Source of the DNA: Gammaproteobacteria bacterium | GTDB lineage: Bacteria > Pseudomonadota > Gammaproteobacteria > SZUA-140 | Reading direction: 5' to 3' | Assembly: GCA_021648525.1 (NCBI GenBank) | Contig: JAKISP010000041.1 | Coordinates: 1-36,018, forward strand | Length of the DNA stretch: 36,018 nt | In this document: piece after piece, positions 15,133-24,319 of the stretch | Numbering within the stretch: position 1 is the stretch's first letter | Layout: each line of letters starts with the position of its first letter | Notes under the pieces: generated by a model | Seen by the model: only the letters and a program-made list of their open reading frames with translations | What the model was told of the DNA's origin: nothing | Databases searched by the model: none | Translations under genes and position numbers: made by a program

Positions 15133-16770
15133 ATGGCTAATCTCGAAATCGAACCCGGCAGTAGTACTGCTTATCACACGGGTGACTGGTCTATCGAGCA
15201 ACCTGTTTACCTCGACAAATGGCCACCCTGTAGTCAGGTCTGTCCCGCCTCGGAAGATATTCAGGCATGGCTGGCGCTGGCGAGTGAAAAGCGGTGGCAA
15301 GCTGCCTGGCGAAAACTCACCGAGCGCAACCCGTTTCCGGCCACCATGGGACGCATCTGTTATCACGCCTGTGAATCGGCCTGTAACCGCAACCATCTCG
15401 ATAGCGCCGTCAATATCCATGCGATAGAGCGTTATCTCGGTGACATGGCGATTGCTCAGGGCTGGCAGCATGAATCGGTTGATGCTCAACCGCAAACCCA
15501 GAGCGTGGCGATTGTGGGTGCGGGGCCGGCGGGACTTTCTTGTGCCTTCCAACTGGCACGGCACGGCTATTCGGTCACTATTTTCGACGCGCAAGATGCG
15601 CCTGGCGGCACATTGCATAGCGCCGTGCCGAATTATCGCTTGCCCAGCTCGGTGTTAGCCAAAGAGATCGATGCGATTCTTGATCTGGGAATAACACTAC
15701 ACCTCAATACTCGTGTGAATGAAGATGAACTGCATGACCAGTTTGATCTGGTTTTTCTTGCTATCGGTACGCAGCAGCCGCGTCAATATCGCGGGGATAG
15801 CTCTAATCACAGCGTCATGAGTGGTCTTGATTTTCTTCGTTGCCTCAATCGTGGTGAGCCGGTATCACTGCCTAAACAAGTCGCGATAATTGGTGGTGGT
15901 AACACGGCTATTGATGTGGCGCGTTGCGTTCGTCGTTTGGGAGCTAGCGCTGTAGTGGTTTGCGCACAAGACCCGCACGGTAGTCATCACCGTGACCTGG
16001 CGACAGAGATGCCCGCATCGTTAACGGAAGTCATTGAAGCCGAAGCTGAGGGAGTGCAGTTAATCTATCGTGCTGGCGTGCGTCACCTGGTGCGCAGTGG
16101 CGAGCACTTGTCCGGTGTTGAAATAGCACATGTGGAACATGTGCATGATAGGAAGGGTAATTTCAATCCCCGATTTTTTGACGGCACCGAAGAGTTTATC
16201 GCCGCAGGTCTGGTGATCTTTGCTATTGGCCAGAAGGCTGACTGGCAGGGACTAGAAGGGATGAGTCAAGCCAACGAATCAGAGGGTGTGTGGGTGGGTG
16301 GTGATGCGGTGAGCAAGTCAAAACTGGCAGCGACAGCGGTGGGCAGTGGGTATCAGGCTGCGATGTCGATGATGGCGAATTTGAGCGGAGAAATCTCGGT
16401 TTATCAGGATCATAAAAAGTCAAAAGTTGCTTATCGACAGATGCAGTTGCATTACTACCCCAGGCAGCCACGTTGCGAAGGTGAAAGCCTTGAGCAGCGA
16501 CTTGATGGGTTTAATGAAGTTGTCACCGGGCTGGCTGATGATGATGCGGTGTCGGAAGCAAAGCGCTGCTTGAGTTGTGGTGTCTGTTTTGAGTGTGACA
16601 ACTGCTGGCACTTCTGTCCCGACGCGGCGGTGATCAAAAAAGAGGGTGGTTACACCATTGATTATGACTACTGCAAGGGGTGTGGGATTTGCGCGCAGGA
16701 GTGTCCTTGTGGGCATATTGATATGGTGGGGCGGAGTTCAGAATCTAAATCTCCCCAGACCTCCCTTTAA
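15133..16770 (+). CDS. GltD-like FAD/NAD(P)H oxidoreductase fused to 2x[4Fe-4S] ferredoxin
   Basis: The 545-residue protein has an N-terminal Cys-rich domain (PPCSQVCPASED, RICYHACESACNRNH), the FAD motif IVGAGPAGLSCA (about 125-136), the NAD(P) motif IIGGGNTAIDVARC, and a C-terminal ferredoxin domain with CGVCFECDNCWHFCP and CKGCGICAQECPCG. This resembles the small subunit of glutamate synthase joined to a PorD-type delta subunit. It probably passes electrons between the oxoacid complex and NAD(P)H. I chose ATG 15133 with GGAGGTGA upstream. Its last residues and TAA stop lie in a REP-like repeat (16747-16785). A PadH-type NADH-coupled role (phenylglyoxylate oxidoreductase) is an alternative. 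Confidence 0.92.
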   Translation: MANLEIEPGSSTAYHTGDWSIEQPVYLDKWPPCSQVCPASEDIQAWLALASEKRWQAAWRKLTERNPFPATMGRICYHACESACNRNHLDSAVNIHAIERYLGDMAIAQGWQHESVDAQPQTQSVAIVGAGPAGLSCAFQLARHGYSVTIFDAQDAPGGTLHSAVPNYRLPSSVLAKEIDAILDLGITLHLNTRVNEDELHDQFDLVFLAIGTQQPRQYRGDSSNHSVMSGLDFLRCLNRGEPVSLPKQVAIIGGGNTAIDVARCVRRLGASAVVVCAQDPHGSHHRDLATEMPASLTEVIEAEAEGVQLIYRAGVRHLVRSGEHLSGVEIAHVEHVHDRKGNFNPRFFDGTEEFIAAGLVIFAIGQKADWQGLEGMSQANESEGVWVGGDAVSKSKLAATAVGSGYQAAMSMMANLSGEISVYQDHKKSKVAYRQMQLHYYPRQPRCEGESLEQRLDGFNEVVTGLADDDAVSEAKRCLSCGVCFECDNCWHFCPDAAVIKKEGGYTIDYDYCKGCGICAQECPCGHIDMVGRSSESKSPQTSL

Positions 16771-16785
16771 CAAAGGGGCAGAGGG
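16747..16785. repeat. C-rich/G-rich palindromic repeat, copy 3
   Basis: AAATCTCCCCAGACC precedes the core CCCTTT-AAC-AAAGGG (16763-16777). It is a degenerate direct copy of the element at 12790-12825 and supplies the stop codon (TAA at 16768-16770) of the GltD-like gene. Confidence 0.65.
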
Positions 16786-16817
16786 TATTTGAACGTCATA
16801 AACTTAAAAGGAGAGAG

Positions 16818-16928
16818 ATGATGGAATGGTTATCGGCAAACTGGTTAATACTTATATTAGTGGTGTGTTGCGCCGCGATGATGTTTTTCATGCATGGTGG
16901 ACACAATAAATCAGACGACGACAAATGA
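16818..16928 (+). CDS. Small membrane protein
   Basis: This 36-residue ORF has a strong AAGGAGAGAG ribosome binding site. It encodes one hydrophobic helix (about 6-24) with a Cys pair and Met pair, then FMHGGHNKSDDDK. The MHGGH end recalls small DUF2933-type membrane proteins near metal-resistance genes, but the match is by eye only. It precedes the flavoprotein gene by 15 bp and probably shares its transcript. Confidence 0.55.
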   Translation: MMEWLSANWLILILVVCCAAMMFFMHGGHNKSDDDK

Positions 16929-16943
16929 ACCGGAGCTTATACA

Positions 16944-18077
16944 ATGACAAATACTGAACTCCCGATAGAAATCGCCGGTGCGGGGCCTGCCGGTTTAGCT
17001 GCTGCCATTACCCTTGCTCATGCTGGGCGCAAGGTCATCGTGCATGAAACGCAAAAAGAGGTCGGTCACCGTTTTGGCGGTGATTTCCAGGGGATAGAGA
17101 ACTGGACTAGTGAGGAAGACGCATTAAGTGTGTTAGAAAACCAGGGTATCACAACAGAGTTTAACAAGATGCCCTGTCGTAATGGCACCGTGTTTGACCC
17201 GAATGATAAACGTTATGAAATTAGTAGTGACGAGATTCTATTTTACATCGTAGAGCGGGGGCCTGGCCCTGGCTCACTGGATAGTGCGCTACTCAAACAG
17301 GCGCAATCACTGGGTGTGGAGGTGCGTTTCAATAGTCGTCTGCGCCACATGGCGGGCGACGGCATCCTGGCAGCGGGGCCACGTGCCGCCGATGCAATCG
17401 CTGTGGGTTATCACTTTGAAACGGATATGGCGGATGGTTACTGGGCCATCTGCGACGATGCACTTGCGCCAGAAGGTTACGCCTATCTGTTAGTAATGAA
17501 TGGCAAGGGGACGATTAAAACCTGCATGTTTTCCGGTTTCAAGCAGGAGAAGATTTATGTAAAACGCACGCTGGAGGCGTTTCAACGGCTGGTTGGACTG
17601 GAGATGAAAAACCCTCAGCCGCACGGTGGTAGTGGCAACTTTCGTATACCGGACAGTGCTTATAGCGGCCCCCATCCGCTGGTGGGAGAGCAGGCTGGTT
17701 TTCAGGATACGCTGTGGGGATTCGGCATGCGTCTGGCGATCTCGTCTGGTGTGCTGGCGGCGCAAAGTCTGTTGTCGGGTGAAAACTACGACAAACTTTG
17801 GCAGCGTGATCTGAAACCGCAGATGGAAACCGCCGTGGTCAATCGGGCGTTATATAGTTTGTCGGGAAGCCGTGGGTATAGCTGGTTTTTGGGGCAGCTT
17901 GTCTCTCGACAGAACCTGCGCAAGGCACTACGCCAACAATATCAATCCTCCTGGCCCAAGCGTCTGTTGGGACCGTGGGCCAGGCGTCGCTATAAAAGCC
18001 GCCGCAAAGATATCACCTGTGATCACATCGACTGCCACTGCATCTGGTGTCGGGGGGAGTGTTGTGTTCATGACTAA
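16944..18077 (+). CDS. Geranylgeranyl-reductase-like FAD oxidoreductase with Cys-rich tail
   Basis: The 377-residue protein begins with an FAD Rossmann motif, IAGAGPAGLAAAITLA, and its body (GHRFGGDFQGIENW, the PLVGEQAGFQDTLWGFGMR segment) fits the geranylgeranyl reductase/FixC group of flavoproteins, which reduce isoprenoid double bonds or act in quinone and lipid chemistry. A C-terminal tail holds six Cys in 16 residues (CDHIDCHCIWCRGECC), which is not part of the usual fold and may bind a metal or cluster. The gene overlaps the outer-membrane channel gene by eight bases. Substrate is unknown. Confidence 0.75.
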   Translation: MTNTELPIEIAGAGPAGLAAAITLAHAGRKVIVHETQKEVGHRFGGDFQGIENWTSEEDALSVLENQGITTEFNKMPCRNGTVFDPNDKRYEISSDEILFYIVERGPGPGSLDSALLKQAQSLGVEVRFNSRLRHMAGDGILAAGPRAADAIAVGYHFETDMADGYWAICDDALAPEGYAYLLVMNGKGTIKTCMFSGFKQEKIYVKRTLEAFQRLVGLEMKNPQPHGGSGNFRIPDSAYSGPHPLVGEQAGFQDTLWGFGMRLAISSGVLAAQSLLSGENYDKLWQRDLKPQMETAVVNRALYSLSGSRGYSWFLGQLVSRQNLRKALRQQYQSSWPKRLLGPWARRRYKSRRKDITCDHIDCHCIWCRGECCVHD

Positions 18078-19365
18078 TGGGGCGCGACCGGTGAAAAGAG
18101 TGCGCGAGTGGTGGCTTGCCACGGCTCTGTTGTGTGTCAGCGCACCGCTTCATGCAGAGCCGTTGTTGATCGAAACCGCTGTGACCGAGGTGATAGAGGC
18201 CAATCCGGATCTGGCGGCCATTAGTGCCCGAGCCGAAGCACTGGCAGCACTGCCAGAGCAACTGGGCTCGCTGCCTGACCCCTGGTTGTCACTTAAATTG
18301 ATGAATCTTCCCATCGATAGCTTCTCTTTCTCTCAGGAGGGGATGACTCAGACCCAGCTGGGTTTTAGCCAGATGTTGCCCTTTCCCGGCAAGCTCGGGC
18401 TACAACAGGAAGCCGCGCAGGCGATGGCAAATGCGGCTGGTTTTGGTGTCGAGGAGCTACGCCTGACGTTGGTTCGGGATGTGAAAATAGTCTGGTGGAA
18501 CCTCTTTTTTCTCGACCGTGCGCTGGAGGTAGTCACAAACAATCAGACCTTGATGCGCCAGTTTATCGAAGTGGCTGAGAGCAAATACAGCGTCGGCAAA
18601 GGGTTGCAGCAAGATGTGTTGTTGGCGCAACTGGAACTCTCCAAACTGTTCGACAATCAGGTGGATCTTGAGGGCAAGCGGCGCAATGAGTCTATTCGTC
18701 TCAACACGCTGCTTGATCGTCCGGTAACAACGCGGTTAGTGCTGCCGAGTGAGGTGGTGGAGAATCTTCCAGTGATGCGTGATGAGGTGCAACTGGTGGC
18801 ACAGGCGGCTGCGCTTCGCCCCATGCTGGGTGCTCGACAACAGCGACTACAAGCGGCACGGTTACGGCTCGAGCTGGCGGAAAAAAATTACTACCCCGAT
18901 TTCAGCATCGGCGCAGCGTATGGCCTGCGTCAGGGCGATAACCCCAACGGCTCCAGCCGTGATGATCTGGTTTCGCTGATGTTTGGCATGAGCCTGCCTA
19001 TCTATAGCGGAACCAGACAGGATCGCGCCGTGGATCAGCGCAATGCCGAGCGAATGGGGCAACGTTATGCGTTGGCCGATGCCCACAATCGGGTCGAGGC
19101 AGCCATCGGCCGCGCCTTGTCTGATTATCAGCGTGGTCGGGAGAAGGTCGTGTTATTTAAAACGGGGATTATTCCTCAGGCCCGGCAGACGGTCTCTTCC
19201 ATGCTGGCGGGCTATCAGGTCAACAAGGTCGATTTTCTCAATGTGATGCGCGCCCAGATCACGCTTTATAACTATGAAACCCAATACTGGAGCGCCTTCA
19301 GCAGGGCCCGTCAGGCAATCGCCCGACTGATTGCAGCTGTGGGAGAGGAGCATGTTTATGAGTAA
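18070..19365 (+). CDS. cusC: CusC-like outer-membrane efflux channel (TolC family)
   Basis: The 431-residue protein is an outer-membrane factor of a tripartite efflux pump. It has a signal sequence after a basic start (ending near LHAEP) and helical repeats of the OEP family, including LGFSQMLPFPGKLGL, characteristic of metal-efflux members, and YPDFSIGAAYGLRQG. Start ATG 18070 lies 10 bases after a G-rich site and overlaps the flavoprotein gene; GTG 18091 is an alternative. It overlaps the adaptor gene by eight bases, so cusC, cusB and cusA form one unit. Confidence 0.9.
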   Translation: MTNGARPVKRVREWWLATALLCVSAPLHAEPLLIETAVTEVIEANPDLAAISARAEALAALPEQLGSLPDPWLSLKLMNLPIDSFSFSQEGMTQTQLGFSQMLPFPGKLGLQQEAAQAMANAAGFGVEELRLTLVRDVKIVWWNLFFLDRALEVVTNNQTLMRQFIEVAESKYSVGKGLQQDVLLAQLELSKLFDNQVDLEGKRRNESIRLNTLLDRPVTTRLVLPSEVVENLPVMRDEVQLVAQAAALRPMLGARQQRLQAARLRLELAEKNYYPDFSIGAAYGLRQGDNPNGSSRDDLVSLMFGMSLPIYSGTRQDRAVDQRNAERMGQRYALADAHNRVEAAIGRALSDYQRGREKVVLFKTGIIPQARQTVSSMLAGYQVNKVDFLNVMRAQITLYNYETQYWSAFSRARQAIARLIAAVGEEHVYE

Positions 19366-20746
19366 TCAAATTAACTTGATGGCGATGAGTGTGGCGTTGG
19401 TAGTGGGCCTCGGCGGTGGTTATCTGTTGTTTGGTGGTGCTGAACCGCAGCCCGGTAGCAGCACGCCGAATCAGACGGTTGCTGAGCGTAAACCGCTCTT
19501 TTATCGCAATGCCATGAACCCCACTGTCACCTCGCCGATACCAGCCAGGGACAACATGGGAATGGACTATATCCCGATCTATGCAGATGACCTGGGTGAT
19601 AACGATGCCCCGGCCGGGACGGTCAAAATCGATGCGGCAACGGTACAGAACATTGGGGTGCGCACTGCGATTGCTGAAGAGGGGCCGTTATCACGCACCG
19701 TGCGGGCGGTCGGCCGAGTCGATTTCGATGAGACCCAGTTAGCTAAAATTTACCCCAAAATCGACGGTTGGGTGGAGACCCTGGCGGTGGACAAAACCGG
19801 TGCCCAGGTGAAAAAAGGCGATGTATTGCTGAGCATCTACTCACCCCAGCTGGTTGCCAGTCAGGAGGAGTATCTGCTGGCACTTAAAAATCGCAGGACG
19901 CTAGCCCAAAGCCCACTGGAAGATATTCGTCGTGGTGCAGAGAGTCTGGTGAAGTCGGCGCGGCTGCGGCTGGAGCTGCTCGATATGCCGGAGCACCAGA
20001 TCGAAGCGCTGGAGCAGAGTGGAGAGATTTACCGGGCGACCCATATTCATTCCCCATTCAATGGTGTGGTGATCAAGATGGGGGTGCAGGCGGGGCAATA
20101 TGTGACGCGGAAGAGTCAGCTCTACCAGGTGGCCGATCTTTCCAGGGTATGGGTCTATGCCGAGGTATTTGAGTTTGAACTGCCGTGGATTAATGAAAAT
20201 GACCCGGCACAGATCACTGTCGAAGGAGTGCCGGGGCGCGAGTTTCATGGCCACATCAGTTACATCTACCCCTATCTCGACCGCAAGGCACGTACCGCCA
20301 GGGTGCGACTGGAGTTTGATAACCGTGATGGCGCATTGCTGCCGGAGATGTTCGCCAACGTTATTTTGAAGAGCGCTCGTAGTGAACCGGCCGTGCTGGT
20401 GCCCGCCCAGGCGGTTGTCCGTTCCGGTACGCGCAAGCATGTGTTTGTGGTGCGCGAACCGGGAAAATTTGAGCCGCGTGAAGTGGTGGTGGGTGTGACA
20501 AGCGAAGGCAGGAGCCAGATTCTGGAAGGGATCAAGGCGGGCGAGGAGGTGGTGATCTCCGCCCAGTTCCTCATCGACTCTGAATCATCACTGCGCGAAG
20601 CCACTGCGAAGATGATGGCTGGCGCGAAAAAAAATGTGCCGGAAGCGACCCGGGCTGAAATGGAGATGCCCGGCGCACCGGATCAGACTATTGACAAAGG
20701 CGAGATGGGTGGAATGGAGATGGCACCTGAGAGCAGACAGCCATGA
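19358..20746 (+). CDS. cusB: CusB-like periplasmic adaptor of metal RND pump
   Basis: The 462-residue adaptor has an N-terminal hydrophobic anchor, then a degenerate heavy-metal-binding motif (FYRNAMNP ... DNMGMDYIPIY) of the CusB type, a lipoyl/barrel-sandwich region (VDKTGAQVKKGDVLLSIYSP), a helical hairpin and the beta-barrel domain. The C-terminus is Met-rich (EMEMPG, GEMGGMEMAP), which may add metal sites. AGAGGAG lies seven bases before ATG 19358; ATG 19352 is too close to it. It overlaps cusC and cusA (ATGA), so production of the pump parts is coupled. Confidence 0.93.
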   Translation: MSNQINLMAMSVALVVGLGGGYLLFGGAEPQPGSSTPNQTVAERKPLFYRNAMNPTVTSPIPARDNMGMDYIPIYADDLGDNDAPAGTVKIDAATVQNIGVRTAIAEEGPLSRTVRAVGRVDFDETQLAKIYPKIDGWVETLAVDKTGAQVKKGDVLLSIYSPQLVASQEEYLLALKNRRTLAQSPLEDIRRGAESLVKSARLRLELLDMPEHQIEALEQSGEIYRATHIHSPFNGVVIKMGVQAGQYVTRKSQLYQVADLSRVWVYAEVFEFELPWINENDPAQITVEGVPGREFHGHISYIYPYLDRKARTARVRLEFDNRDGALLPEMFANVILKSARSEPAVLVPAQAVVRSGTRKHVFVVREPGKFEPREVVVGVTSEGRSQILEGIKAGEEVVISAQFLIDSESSLREATAKMMAGAKKNVPEATRAEMEMPGAPDQTIDKGEMGGMEMAPESRQP

Positions 20747-23700
20747 TCGAACGCATTATCGAGTTTTCGATACGCAAAAAATTTCTGGTGATGATCGCCA
20801 CATTTTTGATTGTGGTGGGTGGTCTGTGGGCGGTAAAAACCACGCCGCTGGATGCGATTCCTGACCTCTCTGACGTTCAGGTAATTGTCTTTACCGAATA
20901 CCAGGGACAGGCACCGCAGGTGGTTGAAGATCAGGTGACCTACCCGCTGACGACGGCGATGCTCTCCGTACCCAGGACGAGTGTGGTGCGTGGCTACTCC
21001 TTTTTTGGCCTCTCTTTTGTCTACATCATTTTTGAAGATGGCACCGATATGTACTGGGCGCGCTCGCGGGTACTGGAGGCGCTCAACTACGTGGGGGATC
21101 GTCTGCCTGAGGGTACCAACCCGGCACTTGGCCCTGATGCTACTGGCGTGGGCTGGATTTACGAGTACGCGCTGGTCGATAAAACCGGCCGACATGATCT
21201 TTCCCAGCTGCGTTCGATTCAGGACTGGTATCTGCGCTATCCACTACAGACCGTGCCGGGGGTGGCCGAAGTGGCTGCGCTGGGCGGTTTTGTGAAGCAG
21301 TATCAGGTGGTGGTCGATCCCAATGCCCTGATGTCCTACGGCATCCCGCTATCAAAAGTAAAACATGCGATTAAAACCTCGAATAATGACGTGGGCGGTA
21401 AGTTGATCGAAATGTCGGAGACCGAATATATGGTGCGGGGTCGAGGCTACATTCGCAGTATCGAAGACATCAATGATATTCCCGTCGGTGCCAATGCCGA
21501 TGGCACCCCGATTCGCATCGAAGATATTGCCCATGTCCATATCGGCCCTGAGTTGCGCCGTGGTCTGGCGGAGCTAGATGGTGAGGGTGAGGTGGTGGGT
21601 GGTATCGTCATTATGCGTTTTGGCGAAAACGCTCTGGCGACCATCGAAGGGGTGCGGGCGAAACTGGCGGAGCTGAGCAAGGGATTGCCCGAAGGGGTGG
21701 AGATCGTCACTACCTACGACCGAGGGGCGCTCATCGAGCGGGCGGTGGACAATCTAACCGAAAAGTTGATGGAGGAATTTTTGGTGGTCAGCCTGGTCTG
21801 CATCATCTTCCTGATGCATGCCCGTTCGGCGCTGGTGGCGATTGTTGCGCTGCCGATTGGTATTTTACTGGCCTTTTTGGCGATGCGCTGGCAGGGGCTT
21901 AATGCCAACATCATGTCACTTGGGGGGATCGCCATCACCATTGGTGCGATGGTGGATGGCGCCATCGTGATGATCGAAAACGCGCACAAACATCTGGAGC
22001 AGGCCGGGCGTAAAAAAGGGGCGGAACTGAATACTCGGGAGCGTTGGGCTGCCACCACTGCCGCAGCCAAAGAGGTGGGGCCGGCGCTGTTCTTCTCGTT
22101 GTTGATTATCACCGTATCCTATCTGTCGATCTTTTCGCTGCAAGGGCAAGAAGGCCGCCTGTTTTCACCATTAGCCTTCACCAGTACCTATTCCATGGCC
22201 GCCGCCGCGCTAATCGCAGTGACCCTGGTGCCACTGCTGATGGGGTGGTTTATTCGCGGCAAGATCATGCCTGAGGCGAAAAATCCGGTAAACCGTCTGC
22301 TGCATTTTCTTCATACACCGGCCCTGAGAGCCGCCATGAACTGGCGCAATATCACGCTGGTTGGTGCGGTGGTGTTGCTGGCGGCAACCTGGTATCCATT
22401 GTCGAAACTGGGCAGCGAATTTATGCCACCACTGGATGAGGGGGATGTGCTCTATATGCCCACCACCTTCCCGGGCATCTCCATCACCAAGGCGAAGGAG
22501 CTGTTGCAACAGACCGACAAGATCCTCAAAACTTTCCCTGAGGCACAGACGGTGTTTGGCAAAGTGGGGCGCGCTGAAACCGCCACTGATCCTGCAGCGC
22601 TGTCGATGATGGAGACCATCGTGCGCCTCAAATCGCGAGAGGAGTGGCCTGATCCCGATAAAAAGATGCAGACCTTGATGAACGAGATGGACAAGGCGAT
22701 CCGCTTCCCCGGTCTGGCCAACGCATGGACGATGCCGATCAAGACCCGCATCGACATGCTCTCCACCGGCATCAAGACACCGATCGGTATCAAGGTCAGT
22801 GGGCCTGATCTGCAAGTGCTGGCTCGTCTTTCTGAAGAGATCGAACGCGCCATGAAGACCATCCCCGATACCCTGTCGGCATTTGGTGATCGTGCCGTGG
22901 GCGGTTATTTCATCGACTTTGATATTGACCGCAAAAAAGCAGCACGTTATGGCCTGACGGTGGGGGATGTGCAGCAGGCGATCACTACTGCGGTGGGTGG
23001 TATGAACGTCACCTACACCGTGGAGGGGCTGGAGCGTTATCCGGTCAACCTGCGTTATCCGCGTGAACTGCGCGACTCGCCGGAGAGTCTGGCGCGGATG
23101 CTGATTCCTACGCCGAGTGGGGCGCAGATTCCGTTGGCGCAGGTGGCAGCGATTGTAGAGCGCCGTGGTGCGCCCGTCATCAAGAGCGAAAATGCAACGC
23201 CCAACGCCTGGATCTACGTCGACATAAAGAGTTCCGATATCGGTGGTTACGTGGCGCAGGCCAAAGAGGTGATGGCTGAGCAAGTGGAGATTCCCCCAGG
23301 CTACACCGTTGTCTGGTCAGGTCAGTTTGAGTATATGGAGCGTGCGGCTAAACGTCTGCAAGTGGTGGTGCCCGCGACCTTGCTGCTGATCTTCCTGCTA
23401 CTCTATTTCAATTTCGGCAACATCAGTGCGCCCATAGTGGTGCTGCTGTCGGTTCCGTTTGCGATGGTGGGCGGTATCTGGTTGATCTATTGGTACGGCT
23501 TCAATATGTCCGTGGCAGTGGCGGTCGGTTTTATTGCCCTGGCTGGGGTCGCGGCGGAGATTGGGGTGCTGGTGCTTACCTTTATCGACCAGGAGGTGGC
23601 GCGGCGGCGGCAGGAAAAGGGAGCGAAAGACCGGGACCGATTTGCCGTGTTGACCCCTGCTGAAATTTTAGAGGGTGTGCGAGTGGGTACCTCGGAGCGG

Positions 23701-23928
23701 GTGCGGCCGATCGTTATGACGGCCGTGGCGGTAATTGCCGGTCTGCTGCCCATTATGCTGGGCAGCGGTACAGGATCTGAAGTGATGCAGCGCATTGCCG
23801 CACCGATGGTGGGCGGTATGGTGACCACAACCCTGTTATCACTGGTGGTGTTGCCGGTGATTTATGGGCTGGTGTTACAGACCAAAGAGCGCATGCATCA
23901 ACGGGAAAAAGAGACGCAAAAGAGTTGA
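20743..23928 (+). CDS. cusA: CusA-like Cu(I)/Ag(I) RND efflux pump
   Basis: The 1061-residue inner-membrane pump has the RND layout: TM1, a large periplasmic loop, TM2-6, a second loop and TM7-12. Transmembrane helix 4 holds the proton-relay motif GAMVDGAIVMIENAHK. The periplasmic part contains TDPAALSMMETIV and WTMPIKTRIDMLSTGIKTPIG, where the Cu/Ag-type (HME4) pumps keep Met ligands. It exports monovalent metal using the proton gradient, with CusB and CusC. It overlaps cusB by four bases. A PII-like gene follows at 57 bp. Confidence 0.95.
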   Translation: MIERIIEFSIRKKFLVMIATFLIVVGGLWAVKTTPLDAIPDLSDVQVIVFTEYQGQAPQVVEDQVTYPLTTAMLSVPRTSVVRGYSFFGLSFVYIIFEDGTDMYWARSRVLEALNYVGDRLPEGTNPALGPDATGVGWIYEYALVDKTGRHDLSQLRSIQDWYLRYPLQTVPGVAEVAALGGFVKQYQVVVDPNALMSYGIPLSKVKHAIKTSNNDVGGKLIEMSETEYMVRGRGYIRSIEDINDIPVGANADGTPIRIEDIAHVHIGPELRRGLAELDGEGEVVGGIVIMRFGENALATIEGVRAKLAELSKGLPEGVEIVTTYDRGALIERAVDNLTEKLMEEFLVVSLVCIIFLMHARSALVAIVALPIGILLAFLAMRWQGLNANIMSLGGIAITIGAMVDGAIVMIENAHKHLEQAGRKKGAELNTRERWAATTAAAKEVGPALFFSLLIITVSYLSIFSLQGQEGRLFSPLAFTSTYSMAAAALIAVTLVPLLMGWFIRGKIMPEAKNPVNRLLHFLHTPALRAAMNWRNITLVGAVVLLAATWYPLSKLGSEFMPPLDEGDVLYMPTTFPGISITKAKELLQQTDKILKTFPEAQTVFGKVGRAETATDPAALSMMETIVRLKSREEWPDPDKKMQTLMNEMDKAIRFPGLANAWTMPIKTRIDMLSTGIKTPIGIKVSGPDLQVLARLSEEIERAMKTIPDTLSAFGDRAVGGYFIDFDIDRKKAARYGLTVGDVQQAITTAVGGMNVTYTVEGLERYPVNLRYPRELRDSPESLARMLIPTPSGAQIPLAQVAAIVERRGAPVIKSENATPNAWIYVDIKSSDIGGYVAQAKEVMAEQVEIPPGYTVVWSGQFEYMERAAKRLQVVVPATLLLIFLLLYFNFGNISAPIVVLLSVPFAMVGGIWLIYWYGFNMSVAVAVGFIALAGVAAEIGVLVLTFIDQEVARRRQEKGAKDRDRFAVLTPAEILEGVRVGTSERVRPIVMTAVAVIAGLLPIMLGSGTGSEVMQRIAAPMVGGMVTTTLLSLVVLPVIYGLVLQTKERMHQREKETQKS

Positions 23929-23947
23929 TCACTATTTGTGGATTAAA

Positions 23948-23961
23948 GAACGTACACGTTC
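23948..23961. promoter_or_regulatory. GAACGT-AC-ACGTTC dyad
   Basis: A perfect 6-bp inverted repeat with a two-base spacer sits in the 57-bp gap between cusA and the PII-like gene. It could be an operator or a small RNA hairpin; neither can be decided by sequence alone. Confidence 0.3.
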
Positions 23962-23985
23962 CTGAATAACCTGGAGGCATTAACC

Positions 23986-24309
23986 ATGCGCTATAGAAAA
24001 GTAACCGCGATATTTCGCCTTGAACAATTGAATAAAGTAGAACATAAATTACAGGAGTTGGGGGTTAAGGGACTCAGCGTCTCCAAAGTAAAAGGCTATG
24101 GTGAATATGTCGATTTTTATGCCAAAGACTGGTTGACCAACCATGCTCGCATCGAGCTGTTTACAGATGAGAGTGAGGCAGAAACGATCGCACAGGCGAT
24201 CATGGATGCTGCCAGTCTTGATATGGAAGGGGACGGTATTGTGGCGATATTGCCGGTGGAAAAAATCTATCGGATTAGAACTAAAACCGAGATCAGCGAC
24301 GAAGCCTGA
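23986..24309 (+). CDS. PII-like protein of the metal-efflux-associated group
   Basis: The 107-residue protein has the PII fold pattern: YRKVTAIFRLEQLNKVEHKLQELGVKG at the start (shortened here to its family character), the T-loop region GYGEYVDFYA, and the C-terminal GDGIVAILPVEKIYRIRT motif near the nucleotide site. It lacks the classical uridylylation Tyr context, so it is not a standard GlnB/GlnK. PII-NG proteins of this type are known next to CusA-type pumps and may sense ATP/ADP or metal. CTGGAG lies before the start. It follows cusA and likely shares its mRNA. Confidence 0.82.
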   Translation: MRYRKVTAIFRLEQLNKVEHKLQELGVKGLSVSKVKGYGEYVDFYAKDWLTNHARIELFTDESEAETIAQAIMDAASLDMEGDGIVAILPVEKIYRIRTKTEISDEA

Positions 24310-24319
24310 CGGGCGTTTG

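Noticed and set aside
22210-23283. 357-residue minus-strand ORF
   Set aside because: It is antisense to the well-supported cusA gene and has a composition typical of a reverse-frame shadow.
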